Made by a program: the position numbers and the translations under genes
The notes under the pieces: generated by a model
What the model saw: only the letters and a program-made list of their open reading frames with translations
What the model was told of the DNA's origin: nothing
The model's database searches: none
From: Devosia faecipullorum
Lineage (GTDB): Bacteria > Pseudomonadota > Alphaproteobacteria > Rhizobiales > Devosiaceae
Length of the DNA: 64,000 bases
Direction of reading: 5' to 3'
NCBI RefSeq assembly: GCF_015158295.1
Contig: NZ_JACDXV010000002.1
Span: 661,001 to 725,000, forward strand
Part shown: positions 45,312-55,049 of the stretch, piece by piece
Layout of the letters: each line of letters begins with the position of its first letter
Position numbering within the stretch: the stretch's first letter is position 1

Positions 45312-45343
45312 AGGCGCGCGTTCCGGGAGGGAAACGCGCGCCT
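45312..45343 (-). terminator. Hairpin downstream of fructose-bisphosphate aldolase
   Basis: An 11-bp stem (AGGCGCGCGTT at 45312-45322, AACGCGCGCCT at 45333-45343) with a ten-base loop, 29 bases after the aldolase stop on the minus strand, followed by TCTCGTT. It lies between the aldolase and the ThiE-like gene and probably terminates the aldolase transcript. Confidence 0.6.
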
Positions 45344-45371
45344 GTTCCGGCTTGGGAGAACCGGTAGGGGG

Positions 45372-46400
45372 TCAGGCGGCCTGGTCGAGAGCGTTATTCC
45401 ATTCGCCCAGGGCAGCCAGTGAGTTCATATGGGCGCGGTGGGTGAAGGCACACCGGGCGTCGGTGAAATTCTCGCGGCGACCGCCCCATTGGCGCAAGGC
45501 GACGTTCTGCAGGGCGCGGCCATAGGAGAAGGTCAGCGGCCAGGGCTTGCCGGCGATCCGGTTCATGGCCGACAGGTGCGACGTGGCCTCTTCATCGGTC
45601 TGCCCGCCCGAGAGGAAGGCAATGCCCGGAACGGCGGCGGGGACATGCGCCTTGAGCACGGCCACCGTGCGCTGGGCCACTTCCTCGACGCTGGGGCGTT
45701 CGCGCGAATTGACGCCCGGCAGCACCATGTTGGGCTTGAGCAGCATGCCGGAGAGATCGACCCCGGCCAGCCGCAATTCCTTGAAGACGTTTTCGAGGAC
45801 GTCGCCGGTCACCTGGGCGCAGCGCTCCATCGAGTGATTGCCCGGCTCGCCATCGCCCACCACTTCGGGCTCGACGATCGGCACGATGCCGGCTTCCTGG
45901 CACAGCATGGCATAGCGCGCCAGAACATGGGCATTGGCGCGGATATTGTTGCGGGTGGGGGCAATGTCGTTGATGGTGATGACGGCGCGCCACTTGGCAA
46001 AGCCGGCGCCCAGTTCGGCATAATGGGCCAGCCGCTGGCGCAGCCCATCGAGGCCCTCGGTGATCTTCTCGCCGGATTCGCCCGGCATGGGGAAAGCGCC
46101 GCGATCCACCTTGATGCCGGGAATGACATCGGCATCGGCCAGGATGGCGCGGAACGGCGTGCCGCCGGCCGATTCCTGCTTCAGCGTTTCCTCGGTGAGG
46201 ATGACGCCGGAAATGTAATTGCGCATCGCCTCGGTGGCTCCGAACAGCATTTCGCGATAATCGCGCCGCAGTTCGAGCGTATTGGGCAGGTTGATCTTGT
46301 CGAAGCGCTTGCCGATCGTGCCCTCGGATTCGTCGGCGGCCAGGATACCCTGGCCGGGGGTCATCAGTTTCTGGGCAATCGCATTGAGCGATTTGGTCAT
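45372..46400 (-). CDS. Fructose-bisphosphate aldolase, class I
   Basis: 342 residues with the class I Schiff-base fold: GILAADESEGTIGKRF at the start, the active lysine region LLKPNMVLPG and GIAFLSGGQTDEEAT, matching the eukaryotic-type class I enzyme. It cleaves fructose-1,6-bisphosphate to glyceraldehyde-3-phosphate and dihydroxyacetone phosphate. ATG at 46400 has GAGG eight bases upstream. It stands apart from gap, pgk and tkt but in the same region and orientation, fitting a loose glycolysis cluster. Confidence 0.93.
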   Translation of the reverse strand: MTKSLNAIAQKLMTPGQGILAADESEGTIGKRFDKINLPNTLELRRDYREMLFGATEAMRNYISGVILTEETLKQESAGGTPFRAILADADVIPGIKVDRGAFPMPGESGEKITEGLDGLRQRLAHYAELGAGFAKWRAVITINDIAPTRNNIRANAHVLARYAMLCQEAGIVPIVEPEVVGDGEPGNHSMERCAQVTGDVLENVFKELRLAGVDLSGMLLKPNMVLPGVNSRERPSVEEVAQRTVAVLKAHVPAAVPGIAFLSGGQTDEEATSHLSAMNRIAGKPWPLTFSYGRALQNVALRQWGGRRENFTDARCAFTHRAHMNSLAALGEWNNALDQAA

Positions 46401-46599
46401 TTGTCTTGCCTCGGGAAATGAACTGGTTTCGAGACTAAACTTTCGTCTGTGCGCTTGCGATTAGACCTGTGGTTATTAGACGAAAGGTGGACCTGATCAG
46501 GGGCGCTGGTTCAGCCCCTTGGCCGGCGGGACGCTGTATCGTAACTTGCCGATATTTCCCGGACGTCTTCCGGCGTTTTGCCCAGTACGAGGATCAATT

Positions 46600-47430
46600 A
46601 TGAACGCGCAAACCCGTCTCGGATTTCACGATGGCCGCTCCATACCGCAGATCGGGCTGGGCGTCTGGCAGACGCCCAATGATGTGGCGATCAATGCCGT
46701 GCAGACCGCGCTCGAGGCCGGCTATCGCCATATCGACACGGCAGCCGTCTATCGCAACGAGGATGGGGTGGGTGAGGGCATCAGGCGCTCCGGCATCGGG
46801 CGGGACGACGTTTTTCTTACCACCAAGGTCTGGAACGACGATCAGGGTCACGACGAGACGTTGCGCGCCATGGACCAGAGCCTTAGGCGGCTCGGCACCG
46901 ATTATGTCGATCTCTATCTTATCCACTGGCCTTCGGCCTATCGCGGCAAATTCCGCGAGACCTGGAAGGCGCTGATCCGGCTACGCGATGAAGGCAGGGC
47001 GCGCTCGATCGGCGTTTCCAATTTCGAGGGCGATTACCTCGACCAGATCATCGCCGACAGCGGGGTCACGCCGGTCATCAACCAGATCCAGCTGCATCCG
47101 CGCTTTCAGCAACGCGCCATGCGCTCGAGGCATGAAAAGCTCGGCATCCTTACCGAAAGCTACAGCCCTTTGGGGCAGGGCAGGCTGCTCGACGACACGG
47201 AGATCGCCGCCATCGCCGCCCGTCACAACAAGAGCGCGGCGCAGGTCATCATCCGCTGGCATCTTGATCAGGGGCTGGTGGTCATTCCCAAATCGGTGAC
47301 CCCGAGCCGGATCGTGGAGAATTTCGACGTCTTCGATTTCACCCTTAGCGACGCCGACAAAGCCGCCATTGCCGCACTCGACACTCCGGACGGCCGCATC
47401 GGCTCGGACCCGGTGACGGCCCGGTTCTAG
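46600..47430 (+). CDS. Aldo/keto reductase (2,5-diketo-D-gluconate reductase-like)
   Basis: 276 residues. The TIM-barrel reductase tetrad is visible: Asp and Tyr in DTAAVYRNEDGVG, Lys in TTKVW, His in YLIHWPSAY. The NADPH-binding end reads VVIPKSVTPSRI. ATG at 46600 has GAGG upstream; a longer in-frame version adds 27 atypical residues. It is a general carbonyl reductase of family 5, with unknown physiological substrate. It diverges from the aldolase gene and converges with the GNAT gene. Confidence 0.9.
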   Translation: MNAQTRLGFHDGRSIPQIGLGVWQTPNDVAINAVQTALEAGYRHIDTAAVYRNEDGVGEGIRRSGIGRDDVFLTTKVWNDDQGHDETLRAMDQSLRRLGTDYVDLYLIHWPSAYRGKFRETWKALIRLRDEGRARSIGVSNFEGDYLDQIIADSGVTPVINQIQLHPRFQQRAMRSRHEKLGILTESYSPLGQGRLLDDTEIAAIAARHNKSAAQVIIRWHLDQGLVVIPKSVTPSRIVENFDVFDFTLSDADKAAIAALDTPDGRIGSDPVTARF

Positions 47431-47597
47431 GGCGCGCCTCTCCGTGCGCGCTTCTTGGACGGATCGACCAAGACCTATTGGCTTCTGCGTTTCCTCCCCT
47501 TCTAAGGGAAGGGAGGCGCAAGGCCCAAAACCGCCGCTTGCTGGACCGATAGCGGCCAGATCACCAAGGCAATACCGGCTGCAAATCGGTGCCGCGA

Positions 47598-48029
47598 TTA
47601 AACTTCGGCGTTCCCGATCCGGTAGATCAGCTCCGGATCGCCCGCATCCAGTCCTTCGATGATGCCGCTGCGCTGAAATCCCATCTGCGCGAGGAGCGCC
47701 TGCATGGGCAGGTTGGATTGATTGGTGGAGGTCCAGAGCACCGGCCCCGCCCTGCCGATGATATGCCGGATCAGCGCCCGGCCGATTCCCCGCCGGCGAT
47801 AGGCGTGCCCGACCATGACCAGTTCCAGCATGGATTGGCCGAAGAAGTGGTTGTGGAGGACGCCATAGCCGAGAAGGTCATTGCCCATTCCGGCGCAGAA
47901 ACATTGTCCGGCCACGACCCAACCTTCAATGGCTTTCGCGCGCGCCGGCTCCTTCGCCACCGAAGTGTCGAGCCCGACAAGGAGGGGGATGTCATCCGGC
48001 CCGGCAGGTCGGATGACGAGGTCCGTCAC
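47598..48029 (-). CDS. GNAT family N-acetyltransferase
   Basis: 143 residues with the GNAT acetyl-CoA loop VGHAYRRRGIGRALIRHI and an N-terminal VIRPAGPDDIPLLVGLD. It would acetylate an amine on a small molecule or protein. The GTG start lies one base after the pgk stop, so it is probably cotranscribed with pgk. Between its stop and the AKR stop there are 167 bases with a partial pyrimidine/purine dyad (CCTCCCCTTC with GAAGGGAGG, 47493-47516) that may end both transcripts. Confidence 0.8.
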   Translation of the reverse strand: MTDLVIRPAGPDDIPLLVGLDTSVAKEPARAKAIEGWVVAGQCFCAGMGNDLLGYGVLHNHFFGQSMLELVMVGHAYRRRGIGRALIRHIIGRAGPVLWTSTNQSNLPMQALLAQMGFQRSGIIEGLDAGDPELIYRIGNAEV

Positions 48030-48030
48030 C

Positions 48031-49233
48031 TTACTTCTTCAGCGCTTCGACGCCGGGCAGGGGTTTGCCTTCCATCCATTCGAGGAAGGCGCCGCCGGCT
48101 GTCGAGACATAGGTGAGCTTGTCCTTGACGCCGGCATGGGCCAGCGCGCTCACCGTGTCGCCGCCGCCGGCCACCGAGACCAGGTGGCCGTCATGGGTGC
48201 GCTTGGCGACATGTTTGGCGATCGCGACGGTGCCGGCATCGAATGGCTCCATCTCGAAGGCGCCGACCGGGCCGTTCCAGACCAGGGTATGGGCGTCGTC
48301 GATGGCGGCGTTGACGCGCTCGATGGAGGATGGGCCCATATCGAGGATCATGCCATCGGGGTCGATGGCATCGACGCCATAGAGGCGGGTGGGCGAATTG
48401 GCCTTGAAGTGCCAGGAGACCACGGCGTCGATGGGCAGGATGATGGCGCAATTGGCCTTTTCGGCCTTGTCCATGATGCGGCGGGCAGTGTCGGCGAGGT
48501 CTTTTTCGCACAGCGACTTGCCGACGCCATAGCCTTGGGCGAAGAGGAAGGTATTGGCCATGCCGCCGCCGATGACGAGGCCGTCCACCTTGGTGACGAG
48601 GTTTTCCAGCAGGTCGATCTTGGAGGAGACCTTGGCGCCGCCGACAATGGCGACCACCGGCTTTTTCGGCTTGCCGAGACCGGCTTCGAGCGCCTTGAGT
48701 TCGGCCGCCATGGCGAGGCCTGCTGCGGCGGGCAGCAGGCGCGCCAGCGCTTCGGTCGAGGCATGGGCGCGATGGGCAGCCGAGAAGGCGTCGTTGACAT
48801 AGACGTCGCCGAGGCTGGCCATGCGCTCGGCCAGTGCAACGTCATTGGCTTCCTCGCCGGGATGGAAGCGGGTGTTTTCCATGATGAGGACCGAACCGGC
48901 GGGGGCGGCGTCGATGGCCTGTTGCGCTGCGCTCACATCGACCCAATCGGTGGCGATGAAGCCCACCGGATGGCCGGTTTCATTGGCGACCGCTTCGCAG
49001 ACCTGTTCGAGCGAGAATTCGGCGTTCACCTTGCCCTTGGGGCGGCCGAAATGGCTGAGCAGGATGGCCTTGCCGTCCTTCTTGACGATTTCGCGGATCG
49101 TGGGCACCAGCCGCTCGATGCGGGTGGCGTCGCTGACCTTGCCATCGGCGACCGGCACGTTGAGATCGGCGCGCAGCAGCACGCGCTTGCCGGTGAGATC
49201 GAGTTCGTCGAGGGTTTTGAAGCTGTCGCTCAT
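48031..49233 (-). CDS. pgk: Phosphoglycerate kinase
   Basis: 400 residues of typical length. N-domain [15 protein letters not shown], the substrate loop SHFGRPKG, and the C-domain nucleotide-binding [10 protein letters not shown] and [12 protein letters not shown]. It transfers phosphate from 1,3-bisphosphoglycerate to ADP. ATG at 49233 has GGAGG at the right spacing; longer in-frame versions are not homologous. mipZ lies upstream and the GNAT gene downstream. Confidence 0.96.
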   Translation of the reverse strand: MSDSFKTLDELDLTGKRVLLRADLNVPVADGKVSDATRIERLVPTIREIVKKDGKAILLSHFGRPKGKVNAEFSLEQVCEAVANETGHPVGFIATDWVDVSAAQQAIDAAPAGSVLIMENTRFHPGEEANDVALAERMASLGDVYVNDAFSAAHRAHASTEALARLLPAAAGLAMAAELKALEAGLGKPKKPVVAIVGGAKVSSKIDLLENLVTKVDGLVIGGGMANTFLFAQGYGVGKSLCEKDLADTARRIMDKAEKANCAIILPIDAVVSWHFKANSPTRLYGVDAIDPDGMILDMGPSSIERVNAAIDDAHTLVWNGPVGAFEMEPFDAGTVAIAKHVAKRTHDGHLVSVAGGGDTVSALAHAGVKDKLTYVSTAGGAFLEWMEGKPLPGVEALKK

Positions 49234-49334
49234 CGTCCGGCCTCCAGGGTCTGGCTTATGGCCGTGGGGTAGCAGAGTGCGACGCCAGCCGGAAGCCGGG
49301 GGCGCAAAAAATCTCGCCGATGGACGGCCCAGTT

Positions 49335-50171
49335 CTATGCCGAAAGCGGCAGCTGGCGCGAGTCCGGCAATTGCAGGGCGGCGACCAGCGCCCGATATTC
49401 GTGCCGCGCATTGACATGGGACATCGACGGGGCCGCGCCCAGAATATCGGCCTCCAGCGGATCGAAGACCGTCATGCCGGTCAGGAACAGCGAGCGGAAG
49501 ATGACGCGCTCGGCAATGCCTTCGGCGACGCGGCAATCGAGCCCCTGCGCCAGGCTTTCCACCAGGTTCTGCACGCGGGCGGCATTATGCGAGCCGAGAT
49601 TGGAAATGCGGTTGCGCACCAGCACCCAGTCGATGCCCGTGCCGGTGCGCTGCTGCTTTTCGGCGCGGGCCTTGTGCACATTGCGGCTATAGGGGCTGGC
49701 TTCCAGCGGCTGGCCGGTCCTGGGATCGATACGCGCCAAAACGTCGAGATCGATCATGCTGTCATTGATCGGGGTGATCAGACTATCGGCGGCGCCGTGG
49801 GCCAGGCGCGCCAGATTGCCGTCGAAGCCCGGCGTGTCGATGACGATGAAATCGACCGTACTGCGCAATTGGGTCATAGCGCGGGTGAAGATGTCCAGCT
49901 CCACCCGCTGGTTCTCGGCGATGGAATCGCCCCAGGCGGTGGGGAGGTGAACATGCTTGGGCATCGGCACCGCGCGCCCGCCGGCCTCGGCGCTGGCGCG
50001 GCGATTGCGGATATAGCGGGTCAGCGTCTGCTGGCGGCTGTCCACGTCGATCGTGGCGACGCAATAGCCCTGATGCAGCAGATAGACGGCCAGATGCAGG
50101 GCGGTGGTGGATTTGCCCGAGCCGCCTTTTTCGTTGCCGACGGTAATGATATGCGCGCCGCCCCCGGCCAT
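49335..50171 (-). CDS. mipZ: Division-plane positioning ATPase MipZ
   Basis: 278 residues with the deviant Walker [17 protein letters not shown], characteristic of ParA/MinD-type ATPases, then [15 protein letters not shown] and VIDTPGFDG. The [15 protein letters not shown] stretch is typical of MipZ, which forms bipolar gradients and inhibits FtsZ assembly in alphaproteobacteria. ATG at 50171 (MAGGG) is preceded by GGAG; an upstream ATG at 50210 is weaker. A CtrA-like box lies at 50226-50240. It is oriented with gap and pgk but separated from gap by a strong terminator. Confidence 0.93.
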   Translation of the reverse strand: MAGGGAHIITVGNEKGGSGKSTTALHLAVYLLHQGYCVATIDVDSRQQTLTRYIRNRRASAEAGGRAVPMPKHVHLPTAWGDSIAENQRVELDIFTRAMTQLRSTVDFIVIDTPGFDGNLARLAHGAADSLITPINDSMIDLDVLARIDPRTGQPLEASPYSRNVHKARAEKQQRTGTGIDWVLVRNRISNLGSHNAARVQNLVESLAQGLDCRVAEGIAERVIFRSLFLTGMTVFDPLEADILGAAPSMSHVNARHEYRALVAALQLPDSRQLPLSA

Positions 50172-50225
50172 GGCCCGACTCCAAATCAGCGTTAAGCTCT
50201 TGACGACCATGAAGGGATTTCATGG

Positions 50226-50240
50226 TTAACAATGCGCTAA
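50226..50240. promoter_or_regulatory. Candidate CtrA box upstream of mipZ
   Basis: TTAA (50226-50229), seven bases, CTAA (50237-50240): one mismatch to TTAA-N7-TTAA. It lies 55 bases before the mipZ ATG. mipZ is a cell-cycle gene, so control by the cell-cycle regulator CtrA would make sense, but the match is short. Confidence 0.3.
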
Positions 50241-50359
50241 CGCCCGCTGCCGGCGACAGAAAAGTCCGGGGGTAAAGTGCGCCTTTATGCCGTGCGCGCA
50301 AACAGGTCGAGATCGGTCGAGGTGTGCGCCTTTGTCCTTTGGTCGCACGATGTTCGCGT

Positions 50360-50438
50360 TGTCGTCATTGCCTGGCTCGTCCGGGCAATCCATCTTGCTG
50401 AACCATGGACCACCCGGACAAGCCGGGTCGTGACGACA
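50360..50438. repeat. Extragenic palindromic repeat, copy 2 (MITE-like)
   Basis: A 79-base element with perfect terminal inverted repeats TGTCGTCA (50360-50367) and TGACGACA (50431-50438), and an imperfect dyad over most of its length, so it can fold into one long hairpin. It shares 26 of 28 bases with the copy at 40351 in its first core (TCATTGCC...GGGCAATCCA). It has no coding capacity. Confidence 0.75.
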
Positions 50439-50456
50439 AATTTCAAACGAACGCGT

Positions 50457-50488
50457 AAAAAAAAAGGGCGCCCCGAGGGACGCCCTTT
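50457..50488 (-). terminator. Strong intrinsic terminator after gap
   Basis: A nine-bp stem (AAAAGGGCG at 50461-50469, CGCCCTTTT at 50480-50488) which on the minus strand runs into an unbroken series of at least eight U residues. It lies 22 bases after the gap stop. Confidence 0.88.
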
Positions 50489-50509
50489 TCCAGTCGATAT
50501 TGGCTGCGC

Positions 50510-51517
50510 CTAGAGCGTCTTGGCCAAAGCCACGGCGGTGTCGGCCATGCGGTTGGAAAAGCCCCATTCATTGTCGTACCAGGACAGGATCGACACGAAA
50601 TTGCCGCCCATCACCTTGGTCTGGTCCAGCGCCATGGTGGAGGAATGCGGGTCGTGGTTGAAGTCGATGGACACATTGGGCTGGTCGGTATAGCCGAGCA
50701 CGCCCTTGAGTTCGCCATCGGCATATTTCCTGACGGCGGCGTTGATTTCCTCGGCGGTCACATCGCGGCTCGAGATGAACTTGAAATCGACGCAGGAAAC
50801 GTTCGGGGTCGGCACGCGCACCGAGACACCGTCCAGCTTGCCCTTGAGTTCGGGCAGGACCAGGCCAATGGCCTTGGCGGCGCCGGTCGAAGTCGGGATC
50901 TGGCTGAGCGCCGCCGCGCGGCCGCGATAAAGATCCTTGTGCATGGTGTCGAGCGTCGGCTGGTCGCCGGTATAGGAATGGATGGTGGTCATCATTCCCT
51001 TTTCGATGCCGAATTCCTTGTGCAGCACATAGGCGAGCGGCGCGAGGCAGTTCGTCGTGCACGAGGCGTTCGAAATCACCACGTCGTCCTTGCTGAGCGA
51101 GGCGTGATTGATGCCATAGACGATGGTCTTGTCGGCGCCTTCGCCCGGAGCCGAGATGATCACCTTCTTGGCACCGGCCTTGAGATGAGCCGAAGCCTTT
51201 TCCTTGCTGGTGAAGATGCCGGTGCATTCGAGCGCAATGTCAACGCCCATGGCGGCATGCGGCAGATTGGCCGGGTCGCGTTCGGCGGTCACCTTGATGG
51301 GGCCGCGGCCGACATCGATCGTGTCGCCATCGACCTTGACCTCGTGCGGGAAACGGCCATGCACGCTGTCGAAGCGCAGAAGGTGGGCATTGGTTGCAAC
51401 CGGGCCGAGATCGTTGATGGCCACGACCTCGATGTCGGTGCGGCCGGATTCGATGATGGCGCGGAGAACGTTGCGGCCGATGCGGCCAAAGCCATTGATG
51501 GCGACGCGAACTGCCAT
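50510..51517 (-). CDS. gap: Glyceraldehyde-3-phosphate dehydrogenase, type I
   Basis: 335 residues of standard length. NAD-binding [14 protein letters not shown] at the N terminus, the catalytic [10 protein letters not shown] with Cys, and the later [13 protein letters not shown]. It oxidises glyceraldehyde-3-phosphate with NAD. It follows tkt by 49 bases in the same orientation and ends in a strong terminator, so tkt-gap form the transcription unit. ATG at 51517. Confidence 0.96.
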   Translation of the reverse strand: MAVRVAINGFGRIGRNVLRAIIESGRTDIEVVAINDLGPVATNAHLLRFDSVHGRFPHEVKVDGDTIDVGRGPIKVTAERDPANLPHAAMGVDIALECTGIFTSKEKASAHLKAGAKKVIISAPGEGADKTIVYGINHASLSKDDVVISNASCTTNCLAPLAYVLHKEFGIEKGMMTTIHSYTGDQPTLDTMHKDLYRGRAAALSQIPTSTGAAKAIGLVLPELKGKLDGVSVRVPTPNVSCVDFKFISSRDVTAEEINAAVRKYADGELKGVLGYTDQPNVSIDFNHDPHSSTMALDQTKVMGGNFVSILSWYDNEWGFSNRMADTAVALAKTL

Positions 51518-51566
51518 AGTGTGACGCTCCTAACGGGAGAGAGAAAAAAAGGGAGGCGGGGCTCTC

Positions 51567-53540
51567 TTACAACTGCTGGGTGGCGGCTTCAACAACGGCC
51601 TTTGGCGTAATGCCAAAGTGGGCGTAGAGCGCCTCGATCGGGCCGGAGGCGCCGAAGGACGACATGCCGACAAAGCGGCCATTGTCGCCGAGCAGCTTGT
51701 TCCAGCTCATTTCGATACCGGCTTCCACTGCCACGCGGGCCTTGGCCTTGCCGATGATTTCGGCCTTGTAGGCGTCCGATTGCGCGGCAAAAAGCTCCAT
51801 GGACGGCACCGAGACGACGCGGGCGGAAATGCCCTTCTCGGTCAATTCCTTCTGCGCTTCGACCGCAATCGCCACTTCCGAGCCGGTGGCGAAGATCACC
51901 ACATCGGCATCGGCCGGGCCGACCAGGCTATAGGCGCCCTTGGCCGATTTGTTCTCGGCCGAATATTCGGTGCGCAAGGCCGGCAGGTTCTGGCGGCTGA
52001 GCGCCAGGATCGAGGGGCGCTTGGCTTCCATGGCCAATTCCCAGCATTCGGCGGTTTCCATGGCGTCGGCGGGACGCAGCACCAGCAGGTTGGGAATGGC
52101 GCGCAGGGCGCTCAGATGCTCGACCGGCTGGTGGGTGGGGCCGTCTTCGCCGAGGCCGATGGAATCGTGGGTCATGACATAGATGACGCGCTGTTCCATC
52201 AAGGCCGAGAGGCGAATGGCCGGGCGGGCATAATCGGTAAAGACCATGAAGGTGCCGCCATAGGGAATGAGGCCGCCATGCAGCGCCACCCCGTTCATGG
52301 CTGCGCCCATTTCATGTTCGCGAATGCCATACATCATGTAGCGGCCCAGGCGGCTATCGGCCTGGAAGGGCGTGGTCTCGGGCGTATTGGTGAGGTTGGA
52401 GCCGGTGAGGTCGGCCGAGCCGCCCAGCGTCTCGGGGGTCACCTTGTTGATGATTTCGAGCGCCATCTGGCTGGACTTGCGGGTCGCGACCTTCGGCTTG
52501 TCCTCGGCCAGCTTCTTCTTGTAGTCCGCCATGGCGCCGGCAAGGGCGGCAGGCAGCTTTCCGGACATGCGGCGGGTGAATTCGTCCTTCTTGCCCGAGG
52601 CGGCGAGGCGGGCTTCCCATTCGCCGCGCAGGTTCTGGCTGCGGGTGCCGGCGGCGCGCCAGGCGTCGAGAATGGCGGCGGGAATTTCAAAGGCGGGATA
52701 GTCGATGCCCAAGGCCGCCTTGGCGCCGGCCAGTTCCTCGGCCCCGAGCGGGGAGCCATGCACTTTTTCCGAACCGGCCTTTTTCGGCGCGCCGAAGCCG
52801 ATCGTGGTCTTGGCGGCGATCAGGGTGGGCTTGTCGGTCGAGGCCTTGGCGGCGAGCAGCGCCTGTTCGATGGCGTTCTGGTCATGGCCGTCGATTTCGA
52901 TCGTGTTCCAGCCGACGGCCTTGAAACGGGCAATCTGGTCGGTGGAATCGGCGTTGGAAACCTTGCCGTCGATGGTGATGTTGTTGTTGTCCCAGATCAC
53001 CACGAGCTTGTTGAGCTTGAGGTGGCCGGCGAGCGAAATGGCTTCCTGGGAAATGCCTTCCATCAGGCACCCGTCACCGGCCAGCACATAGGTATGGTGG
53101 TCAACGATGTCGGCGCCGAATTCGGCGGCGAGCTTGGCCTCGGCAACCGCGAAGCCGACCGAATTACCGATGCCGGCGCCCAGCGGGCCGGTCGTGGTCT
53201 CGATGCCGGTGGCGTGGCCGAATTCGGGATGGCCGGCGGTCTTGGCGCCGAGCTGGCGGAAATTCTTGACCTGGTCGATGGTCATGTCCTCGTAGCCCAG
53301 CAGGTAGAGCGAGGAATAGAGCAGCATCGAGCCGTGGCCGGCCGAGAGAATGAAGCGGTCGCGATCGGCCCAATGGGGGTTCGCGGGATCGAACTTCATG
53401 ATCTTGGTGAACAGCACCGTGGCAATGTCGGCGCAGCCCATGGGCAGGCCGGGATGACCGGAATTGGCTTTTTCGACGGCGTCCATGGACAAGGACCGGA
53501 TCGCATTGGCCAATTGGTTCTGCTGGGCTGTGTTTGTCAT
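51567..53540 (-). CDS. tkt: Transketolase
   Basis: 657 residues. ThDP-binding [20 protein letters not shown] with the metal-binding Asn in NNNITIDG, plus the pyrimidine-domain Glu in [11 protein letters not shown] and the [15 protein letters not shown] substrate loop. It transfers two-carbon units between sugar phosphates in the pentose phosphate (and, where present, Calvin) pathway. It heads the tkt-gap unit and is divergent from the zapA region. ATG at 53540. Confidence 0.96.
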   Translation of the reverse strand: MTNTAQQNQLANAIRSLSMDAVEKANSGHPGLPMGCADIATVLFTKIMKFDPANPHWADRDRFILSAGHGSMLLYSSLYLLGYEDMTIDQVKNFRQLGAKTAGHPEFGHATGIETTTGPLGAGIGNSVGFAVAEAKLAAEFGADIVDHHTYVLAGDGCLMEGISQEAISLAGHLKLNKLVVIWDNNNITIDGKVSNADSTDQIARFKAVGWNTIEIDGHDQNAIEQALLAAKASTDKPTLIAAKTTIGFGAPKKAGSEKVHGSPLGAEELAGAKAALGIDYPAFEIPAAILDAWRAAGTRSQNLRGEWEARLAASGKKDEFTRRMSGKLPAALAGAMADYKKKLAEDKPKVATRKSSQMALEIINKVTPETLGGSADLTGSNLTNTPETTPFQADSRLGRYMMYGIREHEMGAAMNGVALHGGLIPYGGTFMVFTDYARPAIRLSALMEQRVIYVMTHDSIGLGEDGPTHQPVEHLSALRAIPNLLVLRPADAMETAECWELAMEAKRPSILALSRQNLPALRTEYSAENKSAKGAYSLVGPADADVVIFATGSEVAIAVEAQKELTEKGISARVVSVPSMELFAAQSDAYKAEIIGKAKARVAVEAGIEMSWNKLLGDNGRFVGMSSFGASGPIEALYAHFGITPKAVVEAATQQL

Positions 53541-53779
53541 AGGCTGACCGCTCTCTCAGGAAGGCTGGATTTTCAGGGGAGCAGCGCCATCCGGCCTCCT
53601 CCCAAAGACGGGCTGAGCCATAACACGTTCGGCCTTGCTGTCAATGTTGCGCACCCCGTTTCCCGTTCGGCATATGGCGGATTTCCGGGGGTTTACCCTG
53701 CCAATGCGGTTGCAATGGCGCGCCGGCTGGGGCAGGTTTACTGCACTTGAATCGATGCGTCTTGAGGGCGATAGCGGCC

Positions 53780-54067
53780 ATGAGTGAGACGGAACTTGAA
53801 GAGGGGCTGATTGCCGCTGCCGCCCGGTTCGACCGGGCTCTGGCGCGGCTCGAAACCAGCACGCGCGACCTGGCCGGGCGTTTGCAGCGCCAGCAGCGCA
53901 TCGAGGTCGATACGCAGCGCCTAGTGCATGAGCGCGCCCGGCTCGCCACCGAACTGGACAAGACGGCGGCCCGCGCCAAACGGCTCGACGACAGCGCCCA
54001 CGAAGTGTCGCGCCGGCTGGTCGAGGCCATGGAGACCGTTCGCTCGGTCCTGCAAAAGGCGGAGTAG
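53780..54067 (+). CDS. Small coiled-coil protein, DUF4164 family
   Basis: 95 residues, nearly all predicted helix with heptad-like spacing (ALARLETSTRDLAGRLQRQ, later LDKTAARAKRLDDSAHEVS). It matches the short DUF4164 proteins found next to zapA in Hyphomicrobiales. No enzymatic motif. ATG at 53780 follows GGCC and a weak purine stretch; an earlier TTG at 53747 adds 11 residues. It lies three bases upstream of zapA, which suggests joint function in cell division; by analogy it might act as a ZapB-like partner, an inference. Confidence 0.75.
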   Translation: MSETELEEGLIAAAARFDRALARLETSTRDLAGRLQRQQRIEVDTQRLVHERARLATELDKTAARAKRLDDSAHEVSRRLVEAMETVRSVLQKAE

Positions 54068-54070
54068 GCC

Positions 54071-54442
54071 GTGCCCGAAGTCAATGTCGAGATCAATGGC
54101 CGCAAATATCGCATGGCCTGCGAGGAGGGCCAGCAGAGCCGCCTGCTCGGGCTGGCCGAGCGGTTCAATCTGCATGTCGAAAGGCTCAAGGGCGCGGTGG
54201 GCGAAATCGGCGATAACCGCCTCACCGTCATGGCCGGCATCGCCGTTCTCGATGAATTGTCCGAGGCCCAGCGCCGCATCGCCGCGCTCGAAGACCAGGT
54301 GGCGACCCTGACCCAGGCTGGGCAGGAGATCGCCAGCGAACTCGAACATACCGAGGCGCAATTCGCCCAGAAACTGACCGACGCCGCCCGGGCGCTGGAA
54401 AGCGTGGCCACTTCCCTGGACGGCGCCGCCATCTTGCCGTAG
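54071..54442 (+). CDS. zapA: Cell division protein ZapA
   Basis: 123 residues. The N-terminal EVNVEINGRKYRMACEEGQ is the ZapA head domain, and the rest is a dimerising coiled coil (EAQRRIAALEDQVATLTQ). ZapA crosslinks FtsZ filaments in the division ring. A GTG start is used. In this order of bacteria zapA is normally followed by 6S RNA and 5-FCL; here a parDE module lies between. Confidence 0.9.
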   Translation: MPEVNVEINGRKYRMACEEGQQSRLLGLAERFNLHVERLKGAVGEIGDNRLTVMAGIAVLDELSEAQRRIAALEDQVATLTQAGQEIASELEHTEAQFAQKLTDAARALESVATSLDGAAILP

Positions 54443-54490
54443 TTTTTGGCAAGGATTGGCAATCTTTGTCAAGAATGCCGGAGGCCGATC

Positions 54491-54754
54491 ATGGCGACAA
54501 TGAACATTTCCCTGCCCGACGCGATGAAAGCCTGGGTCGAAGACCAGGTCGCCACCGGCCGCTACGCCAATGCCAGCGACGTCATCCGCGACCTGGTGCG
54601 TCGCGAGCAGGAGCGGGCGCGGCAACGCGATGATCTGGGGCAGATGGCGCGTGAAGCGCTGGCGAGCGGGCGCGTCCGCATGAGCCGCGAAGAATTGCTG
54701 GAAAGGATGCGCCAAAAGGCGGCGGAAGCTGTCGAACAGGCGAAGGCAAGCTGA
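54491..54754 (+). CDS. ParD-family antitoxin
   Basis: 87 residues with a ribbon-helix-helix N terminus (MNISLPDAMKAWVEDQVATG, then NASDVIRDLVRREQE), followed by a helical toxin-binding tail. It would bind its own promoter and neutralise the ParE toxin encoded one base downstream. The ATG at 54491 has GGAGG at six bases. It sits 48 bases after zapA, an insertion into a conserved neighbourhood. Confidence 0.88.
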   Translation: MATMNISLPDAMKAWVEDQVATGRYANASDVIRDLVRREQERARQRDDLGQMAREALASGRVRMSREELLERMRQKAAEAVEQAKAS

Positions 54755-54755
54755 A

Positions 54756-55043
54756 TTGGCCTGGATTCTCACGCCCAAGGCCGTCGATGACCTGGATCAT
54801 CTTGCGGCCGAAGGCGTCCGCCTTTTTGGCCTCGTTCAGTCCGCCCGCTACCAATCATCGATTGTCGATGTATTTGACACTATTGCGGCGCATCCATTGC
54901 TGGTCGCGCCACATCTCGTCGACGGGATGGAATTGCGCCTCATGCCCTGCGGCCGCCATCACATCCTCTACGTGATCGAAAACGAGGACGTGGTGATCCT
55001 GCGTATCGTTCATGCTCTGCAAAACTGGCCGGATTTGCTTTGA
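54756..55043 (+). CDS. ParE/RelE-superfamily toxin
   Basis: 95 residues with the ParE fold: LTPKAVDDLDHLAAEGVRLFG, then ELRLMPCGRHHILYVIENEDVVILRIVHA (parts shown). Chromosomal ParE toxins target DNA gyrase. A TTG start, one base after the parD stop, implies coupling and low toxin output. Its stop lies just seven bases before the -35 box of the 6S RNA promoter. Confidence 0.85.
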   Translation: MAWILTPKAVDDLDHLAAEGVRLFGLVQSARYQSSIVDVFDTIAAHPLLVAPHLVDGMELRLMPCGRHHILYVIENEDVVILRIVHALQNWPDLL

Positions 55044-55049
55044 GCCCCT

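Larger units (their letters stand above)
50172..50509. other. Intergenic region between mipZ and gap
   Basis: 338 bases holding, from mipZ outward, a candidate CtrA box (50226-50240), an extragenic palindromic repeat (50360-50438) and the gap terminator (50457-50488). No coding signal is seen. Confidence 0.5.

Noticed and set aside
51618-53750. A 710-codon open frame opposite transketolase, and similar long frames opposite ilvA (33616-35313), the receptor gene (19994-21871) and pgk (47881-49272)
   Set aside because: These are antisense frames of GC-rich genes. They have Gly/Arg/His-rich composition, no ribosome binding site and no known domain, while the opposite strand carries well-known enzymes.
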